64,000 nt of DNA from Thermoflexibacter ruber (GCF_900113045.1 NZ_FONY01000023.1:25236-89235), one strand, 5' to 3'. Counted from the first letter of the stretch, positions 25,443 to 35,136 are shown. A program made the numbers and translations. Notes: a model not told the origin generated them from the letters alone.

Positions 25443-26236
25443 TACGTACTCGTAGTCTTGATGCAAAGGGGATTTTGAAATTTTTGATGAGGATAGTTCT
25501 GGGTTGGTCAAAGCCAAGAAAACCTATTTTAGGAACTGTATTTTCTGGCATAGTTGAAAGTGTTGGCAATAAGGTTACTACATTTAAAGCAGGAGATAAA
25601 GTATTTGGAATGACGGGGTTTAATTTTGGTGCCCATGCAGAGTATATTGTTGTTAATGAAAATAGTCATGTTTTACCAAAGCCAGAGAATGCCGGCTTTG
25701 ATGAAGCAGCAGCCATTGTTTTTGGTGGACAAACTGCTATATATTATTTGCATAAAGCCAAAATAACACAAAGACAAAAAGCAAAAGTGTTGATATTGGG
25801 TGCAACAGGTTCAGTAGGTATTGCGGCTTTGCAAATAGCCAAATATTATAAGGCTAATATAACTGCTGTTTGCAGTACCCAAGGAGAACAAATAGTAAAT
25901 GAGTTAGGGGCAGAGCAAATTTTACTTTACGACAAAGAAGGCATTTTTCAATGTAAAGAAAATTTTGACATTGTTTTTGATGCAGTGGGTAAATACAGCA
26001 AAAATCAATGCAAGCATTTTTTGAACAAAAATGGAATTTTCGTTACCGTAAAAAATGGATATGCTGCAGAAACCTTGCAACAATTACAACTGTTAAAAAA
26101 ACTTTTTGAACAAGGGCATCTAAAAGCAGTAATTGATAAAATTTTTTTATTGGAAGAAATTGTTGAAGCTCATCGTTATGTAGATACAGGACGTAAGAAG
26201 GGTAATGTAGTTTTAAAAATTAGTCATCACCAATAA
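25313..26236 (+). CDS. Zinc-independent medium-chain NAD(P)-dependent alcohol/quinone oxidoreductase
   Basis: A 307-residue MDR-family protein. The GroES-like N-terminal domain has KAAICTKYGSPEV, ATAVNSGDVRTR, GTVFSGIVESVG and FKAGDKVFGMTG; the Rossmann domain has VLILGATGSVGIAALQIAK at about residues 158-176. No structural or catalytic zinc cysteines are present, as in quinone oxidoreductases. A longer frame from 25241 would add the gene-remnant codons, so the ATG shared with the truncated copy is the start. The dioxygenase-like lipoprotein gene begins 11 bases after the stop, suggesting an operon of three genes. Confidence 0.9.
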   Translation: MKAAICTKYGSPEVIIIQDIPKPNPSKQQILVKIMATAVNSGDVRTRSLDAKGILKFLMRIVLGWSKPRKPILGTVFSGIVESVGNKVTTFKAGDKVFGMTGFNFGAHAEYIVVNENSHVLPKPENAGFDEAAAIVFGGQTAIYYLHKAKITQRQKAKVLILGATGSVGIAALQIAKYYKANITAVCSTQGEQIVNELGAEQILLYDKEGIFQCKENFDIVFDAVGKYSKNQCKHFLNKNGIFVTVKNGYAAETLQQLQLLKKLFEQGHLKAVIDKIFLLEEIVEAHRYVDTGRKKGNVVLKISHHQ

Positions 26237-26246
26237 TCATACAAAT

Positions 26247-27461
26247 ATGAATTATCTAATTAACTTTTTATATGTTTTACTTGTGTTGAATATTATTACA
26301 AGTTGTAATGGTCAAACAAAATCTAAGCAACCAATCAGTAATCAACCCCAATCTATAGCTGCAAAAGCAGTAGGTGGCGGTTGTGAAGGTTGTGAGTTAA
26401 TGTATGTAGGTATGCCGGAAAATATATCAACTGAACATACAAGTATTGGTTGGAATGAAGGCAAACAGAAACTTATTATAACAGGAAAGATTTTTAAAGT
26501 GGATGGCAAAACACCTGCATCTAATGTAATAGTATATTATTGGCATACAGATGATAATGGTTTATATGCTGCGGATAGTTCAACTCCTGCAAAAGCCAAA
26601 GAGCATGGCAAACTAAGAGGCTGGATAAAAACTGATGAAAACGGTAATTACAAAATAAAAACCTCACGTCCGGCAGCATACCCTAATCAAAATATTCCAC
26701 AACATATTCATTTATCCATTAAAGAGCCGAATATCAACGAATATTACGCAGACCTTTATTTTGATGATGACCCTTTGTATCTCAATCATAAGAAAAGGTA
26801 TGGCAAACTTGATAGAGCAGGAACAGAAATTTTAAGAATTGTTTTGGACGATAACATTCAAATTGCAGAACACAATATTGTGTTAGGGTTGAACATACCA
26901 GACTACCCTGCAAAAAAAGAAACTGCTACTCAGTCTGGTTTAAACATTGGCGAAGACCAACCTTCTTTCATGCCCTTTCATGCATTTGGACCAGATAAAG
27001 GAACCAGAACTTGCCCTGTTTGTAAATATGGTCGCTATCATGGCATAGTATATTTTGTAGGCAATAAACCCAATTGGGAAGAAATAAAACAATGGCTCAA
27101 ATATTTAGACAATGAAAGCCTGAAAAGAGAAAAATACCTGAAAGCCTATTTTGTTTATGGAAATGCTTACGATTACAATAAACAGGCAAGGCAAACAGCT
27201 TTAGAAAAAATAGGAGTAGCATTAGGGCTTCAAAAAGTTGCTTTAACTTTTGTGCCATCCTTTACTGATACAGAAAGCGAGGCAAACCTTAATAAAATAA
27301 ATGCTGAAGTTGAAAATACTTTTATCATTTACAGACACCGTACCATTATAGATAAATTCATCAACATTAAACCTACAAAAGATAATTTTGATAAAATTTC
27401 AGATGCCCTAAATAAAACAAAAAGTGAGTATTTTAACTTTTCTGAACCAAAACATGAATAG
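26247..27461 (+). CDS. Lipoprotein fusing an intradiol-dioxygenase-like domain to a thioredoxin-like domain
   Basis: The signal ends NIITSC, a lipobox. Residues about 60-225 form an intradiol ring-cleavage dioxygenase-like fold: GKIFKVDGKTPASNVIVYYW, KLRGWIKTDENGNY, SRPAAYPNQNIPQHIHLSI and YYADLYFDDDPL. The iron-ligand pattern (Tyr in AAYP, His pair in QHIH, earlier Tyr in NGLY) seems preserved. Residues about 250-400 form a second domain starting GTRTCPVCKYGRYHG, with C-x-x-C in a thioredoxin-like setting (IVYFVGNKPNWEEI, VALTFVPSFTDTE). A membrane-anchored fusion of this kind is unusual; oxidation of an aromatic compound with a linked redox module is speculation. Relatives with only the first domain are common in Bacteroidota. 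Confidence 0.75.
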   Translation: MNYLINFLYVLLVLNIITSCNGQTKSKQPISNQPQSIAAKAVGGGCEGCELMYVGMPENISTEHTSIGWNEGKQKLIITGKIFKVDGKTPASNVIVYYWHTDDNGLYAADSSTPAKAKEHGKLRGWIKTDENGNYKIKTSRPAAYPNQNIPQHIHLSIKEPNINEYYADLYFDDDPLYLNHKKRYGKLDRAGTEILRIVLDDNIQIAEHNIVLGLNIPDYPAKKETATQSGLNIGEDQPSFMPFHAFGPDKGTRTCPVCKYGRYHGIVYFVGNKPNWEEIKQWLKYLDNESLKREKYLKAYFVYGNAYDYNKQARQTALEKIGVALGLQKVALTFVPSFTDTESEANLNKINAEVENTFIIYRHRTIIDKFINIKPTKDNFDKISDALNKTKSEYFNFSEPKHE

Positions 27462-27542
27462 TGTAGGCATAAGCCTCAAAATTACAAAAAATTTAAAGAT
27501 GAAATCATTAATAAATTCAAATCAAGTCATTTCAACAGAGCA

Positions 27543-28172
27543 ATGGATATAAAAAAAATTCACTATATATCAGGTATCCTATTATTTTCATTTATTGCAC
27601 TGCACCTGTCTAACCACTTATATAGTATTTATGGAGCAGAAGCCCATATACAATTGATGAAAACCCTGCGTAGGCTATATCGCAATACGCTGGTGGAAAG
27701 TATCTTGTTGCTTGCAGTTATATTTCAAATATATTCAGGTGTAAAATTGGTTTTACTTAGAAAAAAAAGTGCAGGGGCATTTTTTGAAAAACTGCATATT
27801 TGGTCTGGGCTTTACATAGCTTTTTTTCTGGTTATACATGTGAGTGCTGTACTGGTAGGTAGGACAGTACTTAAACTGGATACTAATTTTTATTTTGGTG
27901 CAGCGGGTATTAATTCCTTTCCTGTAAACCTGTTTTTTGTACCTTACTATGCTTTGGCTATTTTGTCTTTCTTTGCACATATAGCTTCTATTCATGCTCA
28001 AAAGATGAAAATGCAAGTCTTTAACTTAGCTCCTGTTCAGCAATCTTATTTTATTCTGGGGATAGGTTTGAGCATTACCATTCTGATATTTTACGGGCTT
28101 ACTCAGCAATTCAATGGTTTAGCAATTCCTAAGGAATATGAAATTTTAACAGGTAAATTATCAGCAAATTGA
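27543..28172 (+). CDS. Polytopic membrane protein with cytochrome-b-like histidines
   Basis: Five or so hydrophobic helices in 209 residues. Histidines occur within or at the ends of helices (His7, His21 and His25 in ALHLSNHLY; later KLHIWSG, VIHVSAV, FFAHIASIHAQ), a pattern like that of four-helix b-type cytochromes such as SdhC/FrdC. I do not recognise a named family. It lies 81 bases after the dioxygenase-thioredoxin gene and may pass electrons to or from that lipoprotein; this is inference from position and the histidines. Confidence 0.6.
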   Translation: MDIKKIHYISGILLFSFIALHLSNHLYSIYGAEAHIQLMKTLRRLYRNTLVESILLLAVIFQIYSGVKLVLLRKKSAGAFFEKLHIWSGLYIAFFLVIHVSAVLVGRTVLKLDTNFYFGAAGINSFPVNLFFVPYYALAILSFFAHIASIHAQKMKMQVFNLAPVQQSYFILGIGLSITILIFYGLTQQFNGLAIPKEYEILTGKLSAN

Positions 28173-28315
28173 ATAAAATGATACAGGCGAGTCTGTTACC
28201 AATCACAAAGCCAACAAGTGAATCTGTCAATCCCTCATTTATCAACTTGCCGATATCGAGTTTTCTAAATGGGCTACTCAGGGGATAGTCTTTATAAGTT
28301 TGAAAATAAAATAGT

Positions 28316-28367
28316 TGAACGGTGGTACTAAAATCCCTACCTTTGCAAAGCCGCAAAAATGTTAGCA
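28316..28367 (+). repeat. Right half of an attC-like site, second copy
   Basis: TGAACGGTGGTACTAAAA, then CCCTACCTTTGCAAAGCCGC and GTTAGC match the right side of the element at 25192-25246 (GAACGGTAGTGCTAAAAAGC ... GTTGGGC). The left half is not found between 28173 and 28316, so this copy is incomplete or strongly diverged. The rest of the 287-bp gap holds no gene. Confidence 0.5.
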
Positions 28368-28459
28368 TACATATAGCAACTCATGCGATTTGGTAAATTT
28401 TGAGTAGTTATATTTATTGGAGAAATAGCTCTATTTTTGGGTTATAAAAAAACAATAAT

Positions 28460-29008
28460 ATGAATTGGATAACTGAAATTGACCAAATTACAGATGCCTT
28501 TAAACAAAACTTTAGTCATCTGAACAATGCCCAATTGAATTGGAAACCCAACCTAAACGCTTGGAGTATTGCACAAAATATGGAGCATTTGATAGTCGTA
28601 AATGAGTCGTACTATCCTGTTTTAGCCTCTTTAAAAGAGGGAACTTATAAAACACCTCTCATCGCCAAAATCGGATTTATGGTTTCTTTCTTTGGTAAAA
28701 TAGTGTTGAAGGCAGTAAGTCCAGACAGAAGAAAGAAAATGAAAACTTTTCCAATTTGGCAGCCAAGCACGAGTGAAGTGCATACCGATATTTTGATGTG
28801 TTTTGACAATCATCAGAACGAACTCAAACGACAGATAGAAAATGCCAAAGTATTTGTTGAGAAAGGTGTAACTATATCATCGCCTGCCGATAAGAATATT
28901 GTTTACAAATTAGGAACGGCTTTTGACATCATCGTTACACACGAAAAACGGCATCTCGAGCAAGCTAAAGAAGTGTTAAATCTTTTGAATAATACAAGCC
29001 AGAAGTAA
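28460..29008 (+). CDS. DinB family protein
   Basis: A 182-residue four-helix DinB_2-type protein: LNWKPNLNAWSIAQNMEHL at about residues 27-45 and the C-terminal TAFDIIVTHEKRHLEQA. The three metal-ligand histidines (MEHL, VTHEKRH) are present. Members are putative thiol- or metal-dependent enzymes, often stress-related; specific function unknown. It is a single gene between an attC-like half site and the next promoter, consistent with cassette cargo. Confidence 0.85.
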   Translation: MNWITEIDQITDAFKQNFSHLNNAQLNWKPNLNAWSIAQNMEHLIVVNESYYPVLASLKEGTYKTPLIAKIGFMVSFFGKIVLKAVSPDRRKKMKTFPIWQPSTSEVHTDILMCFDNHQNELKRQIENAKVFVEKGVTISSPADKNIVYKLGTAFDIIVTHEKRHLEQAKEVLNLLNNTSQK

Positions 29009-29046
29009 AAATCCCATTCAAAGCACCTTATTTTCTCTTTTCTTAG

Positions 29047-29077
29047 TTTCTTATCTCGACCAAATAGTTTATTTTTG
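29047..29077 (+). promoter_or_regulatory. Candidate promoter TTTC-N19-TATTTTTG for the CRTAC1/haloperoxidase operon
   Basis: -7 element TATTTTTG (29070-29077) matches TAnnTTTG. TTTC at 29047-29050 differs by one base from TTTG, with spacing 19. The ATG follows 43 bases after the -7 element. Confidence 0.45.
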
Positions 29078-29119
29078 TATTAGGCAACGGTATTCTCATT
29101 TTACCAATAACAAGCATCA

Positions 29120-32100
29120 ATGAAAGTTTTTACCCAATTTCTCTGTAAATATATCTCTATTTGTTTTTTACTTTTTGCTTTCTCCTGCTCCCCAAAAGAG
29201 CCAGAAAAAGAAAGTATGCCTGTCCAAGAGGAAACCAAGCAGGAAGAAACCCTATTTACCTTGCTATCCCCGAACCAAACTAACATTAATTTCCAAAATA
29301 CCTTGGAAGAAGGTTTGAATACCAATATCTTGATGTATGAATATTTTTACAATGGCGGTGGCACTGCGACAGCTGATTTTAATGGGGACGGTTTGATAGA
29401 CATTTATTTTGTTTCCAACATGGGAGAAAACAAATTTTATCTGAATAAAGGGAAAATGGTTTTTGAAGATGTTACGGAAGTTGCCAAAGTAAGCGGCGAA
29501 AAGCGACCTTGGAAGACAGGAGTTACGGCAGTGGATATAAATGCTGATGGAAAACTGGATTTGTATTTATGCTATTCTGGTGCTTTGCCCCCAGAAAAAC
29601 GTAAAAATCAACTCTTTATTAATCAAGGGAATAACGAAAAAGGGATTCCAATTTTTGAGGAAAAAGCCGAAGAATACGGTTTGGCAAGCGTAGGTTTTAG
29701 CAATCAGGCTTACTTTTTTGACTATGACCTCGACCACGATTTGGATATGCTCTTGCTCAATCATAATCCCAAAAATCTGCCACTCCTAAACGAAGTAGGC
29801 ACAGCCGAACTACTCAAACAAGACAGCCCAGAAATGGGTTTGCGACTTTTTAAGCAAGACAAAGGGAAATTTACAGATGTTACCACCAAATCGGGGATAA
29901 ATGGTTCAGAGTTAAGCTACGGTTTGGGTATAGGCATTTCTGATTTTAATGAAGATGGCTATCCCGATTTTTACCTTTCCAACGACTATTCTGTGCCTGA
30001 TTATTACTACATCAATAACAAAAATGGCACTTTTTCCAACCAACTGACCAAAGCAATAGGTCATATCAGTCAGTTTTCTATGGGCAATGATGTGGCGGAC
30101 ATTAATAATGACGGATTCCAAGACATTTTCACTTTGGATATGTTGCCAGAGGACAATGCAAGGCAGAAACTGCTCTTAGGCGCAGATAATTTTGGCAAGT
30201 TTGACCTCAACGTAAAAAGTGGTTTTTACTACCAATACATGAGAAATATGTTACAGCTGAACAATGGAAACGGCACTTTTAGCGAAATAGGGCAGTTGGC
30301 AGGAATCTCGAACACCGATTGGAGTTGGTCAGCTTTATTCGCTGATTATGACAATGATGGCTGGAAAGACCTTTTCATTACCAATGGTTACGTCAGGGAC
30401 TATACCAACATGGATTTCATCAAATACATGGACGATTTTGTGAAGCAAAAAGGCAGGTTGGCAAGGACTGATGTCTTGGAAATCATCAGTAAAATGCCTG
30501 CTTCCAATGTGGTAAACTATATTTTCAAAAACAATCAGGGTATTACTTTTAGCAAGCAAACCCAATCTTGGGGAATGAATCGCCCCTCGAATAGTAATGG
30601 GGCAGCTTATGCTGATTTAGACAATGATGGCGATTTAGATTTGGTCGTAAATAATATCAACCAAACAGCTTTTATTTACGAAAATAATGCTCAAAAACTC
30701 TTCAGACAAAACTATATCCAACTCAAATTGAATGGATTAGCAGGAAATACGCAAGGCATTGGAGCGAAAGTAAAAATTTTCATTAAAGGGAAAGTACAAG
30801 TCTTGGAGCAGTCGCCTGCAAAGGGTTATTTGTCCTCAGTTTCGCCTATTTTGCATTTTGGTTTGGGAGAAAATACACTCATTGACACCTTGCAAATCAC
30901 TTGGATAGGAGGCAAGGCACAACTTTTGACCAATGTAACTGCCAACCAAGTTTTAGTTTTAGAAGAAAAAAATGCCAATGCCAAACCAATCATAGAAAAA
31001 AGTCAAAAACCTATTTTCCAAGAAGCTACGAGCGGTATTGACTTTGTTCATGCCAAATCTCCTTTCCGAGATTTTGATAGGCAATCTCTACTTTTGAACG
31101 AATTTTCTCATATTGGCACTTGCTTCGTTAAAGACGATTTAAACAAAGATGGTTTGGAAGATGTGTATGTAGGAGGCGGTTTTGAGCAAGCAGCAGCTAT
31201 TTATTTTCAGGAAAAAAATGGGACATTTAAAAAAAAGGAAATTACCGCTTTTGAAGCAGATAAAAAGTACATAGATGCCGATGCAGTGATTTTTGATGCG
31301 AATGGAGATGGCAATTTGGATATTTACGTAGCAAGTGGTGGCTATCACAATTTTACTGAAAATGATGAGAACCTCCAAGACCGCTTGTATCTCTCAGACG
31401 GAAAGGGGAACTATGAGAAAGCCAATAACTTGCCGAAATTATTATCAAGCAAGTCTTGCGTAAGGGCAAGCGACTTGAATAACGATGGTTTTATAGATTT
31501 GTTTGTAGGTGGGCGAGTCGTTGCAGGGAAGTATCCAGAAACACCTGAAAGCTATGTACTTATCAATGATGGAAAGGGAAATTTTACCAATGCCACTCAA
31601 AAAATCGCCCCAGAAATCCAAAGAATCGGCATGGTTACAGATGCAATTTTTGCTGACTTGGACGGAGATAAAATCAATGAATTAGTGATAGTTGGCGAGT
31701 TTATGCCTATCAAAGTGTTTAGTTTCCCATCTGGTACAGCCAAAGACGCAAGTTCCCAATATTTTGAAAAAGAGTACAAGGGATTTTGGAACAAAATAGC
31801 GATTGGCGATTTTAATGGGGACAGCAAGCCTGATTTTATAGTAGGAAATATTGGTAAAAATGTTCAGTTCAATGCCACCGACAGCGACCCGGCCGTTTTG
31901 TATTATGACGATTTTGACCAAAACGGGCAGATTGACCCTATTTTTACTTTCAATATTCAAGGTGTAAGCTACCCCTACGTTTCCAGAGATGAGTTGCAAA
32001 ACCAAATGCCCTTATTCCGAAGGCTTTACACCGATTTTAAAAGCTACTCAACCGTTAGTACTCCCCAATTATTCAAAAATGGAGAATTGGAAAAGGCAAA

Positions 32101-32473
32101 AAAACTCTCAGCTAATTTTACAGAAACGACCTGTTTTTTAAGTACAAATACTGGGAGATATGTACAAAAATCGCTACCTATAGAGGTACAGTACTCCCCA
32201 ATCTATGCAATTTTAGTTTTTGACTACGACAAAGACGGCAAGCAAGACTTGATTTTGGGTGGCAACTCTTTTTATGCTAAATTGCGACTTGGGAAGTTTG
32301 ATGCCAACTACGGTATCTTGCTGAAAGGCTACGGGCAAGGCGAATTTCAATACATCAATCAGCGTGCATCAGGACTAAATGTGAGTGGAGATGTGAGAAG
32401 TATTATTGAGATTAAAAACAAGATTTTCTTTGGAGTGTGCGAAGGGAAGGTTAAGGGGTATAAAATACAATAA
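29120..32473 (+). CDS. CRTAC1-type FG-GAP/ASPIC-UnbV repeat lipoprotein
   Basis: A 1117-residue surface lipoprotein (lipobox FAFSC). It contains two sets of FG-GAP/VCBS repeats with calcium-binding D-x-N-x-D-G loops (ADFNGDGLID, DINADGKLD, DFNEDGYPD, DINNDGFQD, DYDNDGWKD, DLDNDGDLD, then DLNKDGLED, DANGDGNLD, DLNNDGFID). Between them is an ASPIC/UnbV domain (LAGNTQGIGAKVKIF, PILHFGLGENTLIDTLQITW). Such proteins are large beta-propellers, probably adhesins or carbohydrate binders. Two vanadium-haloperoxidase-like genes follow with short spacing, an association seen in other Bacteroidota. Its start was chosen for the complete lipoprotein signal. Confidence 0.88.
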   Translation: MKVFTQFLCKYISICFLLFAFSCSPKEPEKESMPVQEETKQEETLFTLLSPNQTNINFQNTLEEGLNTNILMYEYFYNGGGTATADFNGDGLIDIYFVSNMGENKFYLNKGKMVFEDVTEVAKVSGEKRPWKTGVTAVDINADGKLDLYLCYSGALPPEKRKNQLFINQGNNEKGIPIFEEKAEEYGLASVGFSNQAYFFDYDLDHDLDMLLLNHNPKNLPLLNEVGTAELLKQDSPEMGLRLFKQDKGKFTDVTTKSGINGSELSYGLGIGISDFNEDGYPDFYLSNDYSVPDYYYINNKNGTFSNQLTKAIGHISQFSMGNDVADINNDGFQDIFTLDMLPEDNARQKLLLGADNFGKFDLNVKSGFYYQYMRNMLQLNNGNGTFSEIGQLAGISNTDWSWSALFADYDNDGWKDLFITNGYVRDYTNMDFIKYMDDFVKQKGRLARTDVLEIISKMPASNVVNYIFKNNQGITFSKQTQSWGMNRPSNSNGAAYADLDNDGDLDLVVNNINQTAFIYENNAQKLFRQNYIQLKLNGLAGNTQGIGAKVKIFIKGKVQVLEQSPAKGYLSSVSPILHFGLGENTLIDTLQITWIGGKAQLLTNVTANQVLVLEEKNANAKPIIEKSQKPIFQEATSGIDFVHAKSPFRDFDRQSLLLNEFSHIGTCFVKDDLNKDGLEDVYVGGGFEQAAAIYFQEKNGTFKKKEITAFEADKKYIDADAVIFDANGDGNLDIYVASGGYHNFTENDENLQDRLYLSDGKGNYEKANNLPKLLSSKSCVRASDLNNDGFIDLFVGGRVVAGKYPETPESYVLINDGKGNFTNATQKIAPEIQRIGMVTDAIFADLDGDKINELVIVGEFMPIKVFSFPSGTAKDASSQYFEKEYKGFWNKIAIGDFNGDSKPDFIVGNIGKNVQFNATDSDPAVLYYDDFDQNGQIDPIFTFNIQGVSYPYVSRDELQNQMPLFRRLYTDFKSYSTVSTPQLFKNGELEKAKKLSANFTETTCFLSTNTGRYVQKSLPIEVQYSPIYAILVFDYDKDGKQDLILGGNSFYAKLRLGKFDANYGILLKGYGQGEFQYINQRASGLNVSGDVRSIIEIKNKIFFGVCEGKVKGYKIQ

Positions 32474-32509
32474 ATAATTTGTATCAATTGGCTTTTGGCA
32501 TTTATGAAT

Positions 32510-33844
32510 ATGAAAAAAACACATATCTTTCTTTATATATTATTGATAATCAGCATCAATTCCTGTCAAAAGAAGCAAAAATTTTCCGAAACCCAAGTTG
32601 TGCTTTCTTGGGTAGATTTGACCTTACATTTATTGAAAAATACTCCTGCTAATACCCCTACTTTTGCTTCGCGAACTTTGGGATATATTGGACTGAGTAT
32701 GTACGAAAGTATAGTACAAGGCTTTGAAAGTCATCAGTCTATGAGTGGTCAATTGAATGGTTTGACTAACTTGCCCCAAATAGAAAAAGATAAAAAATAT
32801 GCCTGGCTTGCTTCCCTTAATGCTGCACAAGCAGAAATATTGCGAAATATATATATTCAAACAAGTGATGAAAATAAAGCCAGCATCGACTCTTTGGAAA
32901 AATTAGTTTATGAAAGTTTGAAAGATGAAAAATATAGCGAAACAGATTTGGAACGCTCAGTACAGTTTGGCAAGGAAATATCGAAGCGGATTTTTGAGTG
33001 GTCAAAAACTGACAGTGGGCATAGAGGCTATTTGCGAAACTTTGACAAAAAATTGGTTTTCGAGCAGAAAAAAGGAGGCTGGCAACCACCTTTGTATGCC
33101 CAATCTTTTAGCCACTTCCCTCTGCACCCACATTGGGGAAAAAATAGGACTTTTTTAAGCAAAAATTCCAATATGGTGGCTCCCGATTTTATTCCTTACA
33201 GCGAGGATACTGCCTCTGCTTATTATCAGCAATTTTGGGAAGTTTATCAAAAAAGAAAAACACTCACCCAAGAGGAAAAAGAAATCGCTATTTGGTGGGG
33301 AGATGACCCCGATGAAACCTATACTCCCCCCGGACATTCTTATTATTTGGCTTCCCTTGTAGTAAAGGCGAAAAAACCTTCTTTAATCAAAAGTGCAGAA
33401 ACTTTCGCCAGAGTAGGCATAGCAGTTGCCGATGCTTTTATCAACTGTTGGAAGTGGAAATATCAGTTTTTCTCTGAAAGACCTAATACCTACATTACCA
33501 AGCATATAGACTCTACTTGGGTGTCTTTTTGGCCTGACCCTCCTTTTCCTGCATTTCCTTCGGGGCATGCAATACAAGCTGCGGCTACTGCCACAGTGTT
33601 AATAGATTTATATGGCGAAAAGTTCTCATTCACAGATAGTTTACACTATGGAAGAAGGAAAGATGATTTGCGAAATACAGAGTATAAACCCAGAAGTTTT
33701 GAGTCTTTTTGGGCAGTAGCAGAGGAAATTGCCGACTCGAGATTTTATGGAGGAATCCATACTCCACAAGACAACCAAGCAGGTTTGGAAAAAGGCAAGG
33801 AGATAGGCGAGAACATTAATCAACTAAAATGGCAGCAACGATGA
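32510..33844 (+). CDS. Vanadium-dependent haloperoxidase-like lipoprotein (PAP2 superfamily), first of pair
   Basis: A lipoprotein (lipobox SINSC) of about 444 residues. The vanadate/phosphate-binding residues of the PAP2 superfamily are clear: K-x6-RP in KYQFFSERP, PSGH in FPAFPSGHA and SR-x5-H in DSRFYGGIHTP. Length and the N-terminal helical half fit vanadium haloperoxidases and their phosphatase relatives rather than small lipid phosphatases. ATG codons at 32504 and 32510 are both possible; the second gives a normal MKK start, and a TTG further upstream is unlikely. The stop overlaps the next gene by 4 bases (ATGA). Halide specificity, or whether it is a phosphatase, cannot be told. Confidence 0.85.
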   Translation: MKKTHIFLYILLIISINSCQKKQKFSETQVVLSWVDLTLHLLKNTPANTPTFASRTLGYIGLSMYESIVQGFESHQSMSGQLNGLTNLPQIEKDKKYAWLASLNAAQAEILRNIYIQTSDENKASIDSLEKLVYESLKDEKYSETDLERSVQFGKEISKRIFEWSKTDSGHRGYLRNFDKKLVFEQKKGGWQPPLYAQSFSHFPLHPHWGKNRTFLSKNSNMVAPDFIPYSEDTASAYYQQFWEVYQKRKTLTQEEKEIAIWWGDDPDETYTPPGHSYYLASLVVKAKKPSLIKSAETFARVGIAVADAFINCWKWKYQFFSERPNTYITKHIDSTWVSFWPDPPFPAFPSGHAIQAAATATVLIDLYGEKFSFTDSLHYGRRKDDLRNTEYKPRSFESFWAVAEEIADSRFYGGIHTPQDNQAGLEKGKEIGENINQLKWQQR

Positions 33845-35136
33845 GGAAAATAATTTTTTTTCTTATGATGATTTTTGGCTGTACGACCCAAGAAATACGG
33901 CAATTTGACGAGCCTGAAATTTTCCATCAGGTATTAGAAAAAGTTACCGAAGTCATTATCCATGATATTTTTTCACCTCCTGTTTCGTCAAGGATATACG
34001 CTTACGTGAGCATTGCCGCCTATGAGGCTTTTATTCCTAACCAAACGCAATACCGCAGTTTAGAAAATCAATTAAACGGTTTCGAGCATGTGCCAAAACC
34101 AGAAGCAAGCAAAAAATATAATTTTGCTTTGGCTTCGGTCAAGGCAATCATGACCGTAGCCCGAACGCTTACTTTTTCAGTAGAAAAATATAACGATTTT
34201 GAGAAAAGCATTTATCAAAAATTTAACTATCTACCTGCTGACATTTATGAAAACTCCATAGCTTATGGAGAGCAAATAGGAAAGTACGTGTTAGCCTATG
34301 CAAAAGATGACAACTACCTAAAAACAAGAGGCTTACGATATACAGTAAAACAAAATGAGAATAAATGGCAGCCTACACCACCCCAATATGCCGATGGCAT
34401 GGAGCCTTATTGGCATACGATACGCACTATGGTCTTAGACTCGGCGGGGCAGTTTCCTGCACCAGCGCCTTTTGCGTTTTCAAAGGAAAAAAATAGTGAT
34501 TTTTGGAAAGAACTCATGGAAGTATATCATACCGTAAATAGCCTGACAGAGGAACAGAAGAAAATAGCACTATTTTGGGACGATAATGCCTTCGTAATGA
34601 ACGTACAAGGTCATGTGGCTTTTGCCGACAAGAAAATGACCCCCGCAGGGCATTGGATGGCAATTACCCGCACTGTTTGCAGGCTGGCTAAGAAAAATAG
34701 TGCGGAATCCATAGAGGCTTACTTGCGAGTTGCCTTAGCCTTGCACGAAGGGTTTATTGCTTGCTGGAACGAAAAGTACAAGTATGAAAAAATAAGACCA
34801 GAAACAGCTATCAATCAGTTTCTTGATACAAAGTGGACTCCGTTTTTGCAGTCCCCCCCCTTCCCTGAATATACAAGCGGACATAGCACGATTTCTGCGG
34901 CTTCTGCCGAGGCACTGACTTACTCCATAGGAGATAATATTGCTTTTACTGACTCAACTGAGTTTCCGTACAATCACGGCGTAAGAAGTTTCGACTCATT
35001 CCGAAAAGCAGCAGCAGAATGTTCTCTTAGTAGGGTTTATGGAGGGATTCACTATACTTCCGGCTGCCGAGAAGGACTAAAAATGGGTGAGAAAATAGGA
35101 CGGTATATCAATGAAAAAATAGTTACAAGAAAGTAA
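33841..35136 (+). CDS. Vanadium-dependent haloperoxidase-like lipoprotein (PAP2 superfamily), second of pair
   Basis: A paralog of the preceding gene, about 431 residues, lipobox MIFGC. Active-site motifs: KYKYEKIRPETAI, EYTSGHS (Thr replaces Pro of PSGH) and SRVYGGIHYTSG. The two proteins share layout but have low identity outside the motifs, so the duplication is old. Translation is coupled to the first by an ATGA overlap, which is why I start at 33841 rather than the in-frame ATG at 33829. Co-production suggests a hetero-oligomer or two related substrates. Confidence 0.83.
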   Translation: MRKIIFFLMMIFGCTTQEIRQFDEPEIFHQVLEKVTEVIIHDIFSPPVSSRIYAYVSIAAYEAFIPNQTQYRSLENQLNGFEHVPKPEASKKYNFALASVKAIMTVARTLTFSVEKYNDFEKSIYQKFNYLPADIYENSIAYGEQIGKYVLAYAKDDNYLKTRGLRYTVKQNENKWQPTPPQYADGMEPYWHTIRTMVLDSAGQFPAPAPFAFSKEKNSDFWKELMEVYHTVNSLTEEQKKIALFWDDNAFVMNVQGHVAFADKKMTPAGHWMAITRTVCRLAKKNSAESIEAYLRVALALHEGFIACWNEKYKYEKIRPETAINQFLDTKWTPFLQSPPFPEYTSGHSTISAASAEALTYSIGDNIAFTDSTEFPYNHGVRSFDSFRKAAAECSLSRVYGGIHYTSGCREGLKMGEKIGRYINEKIVTRK

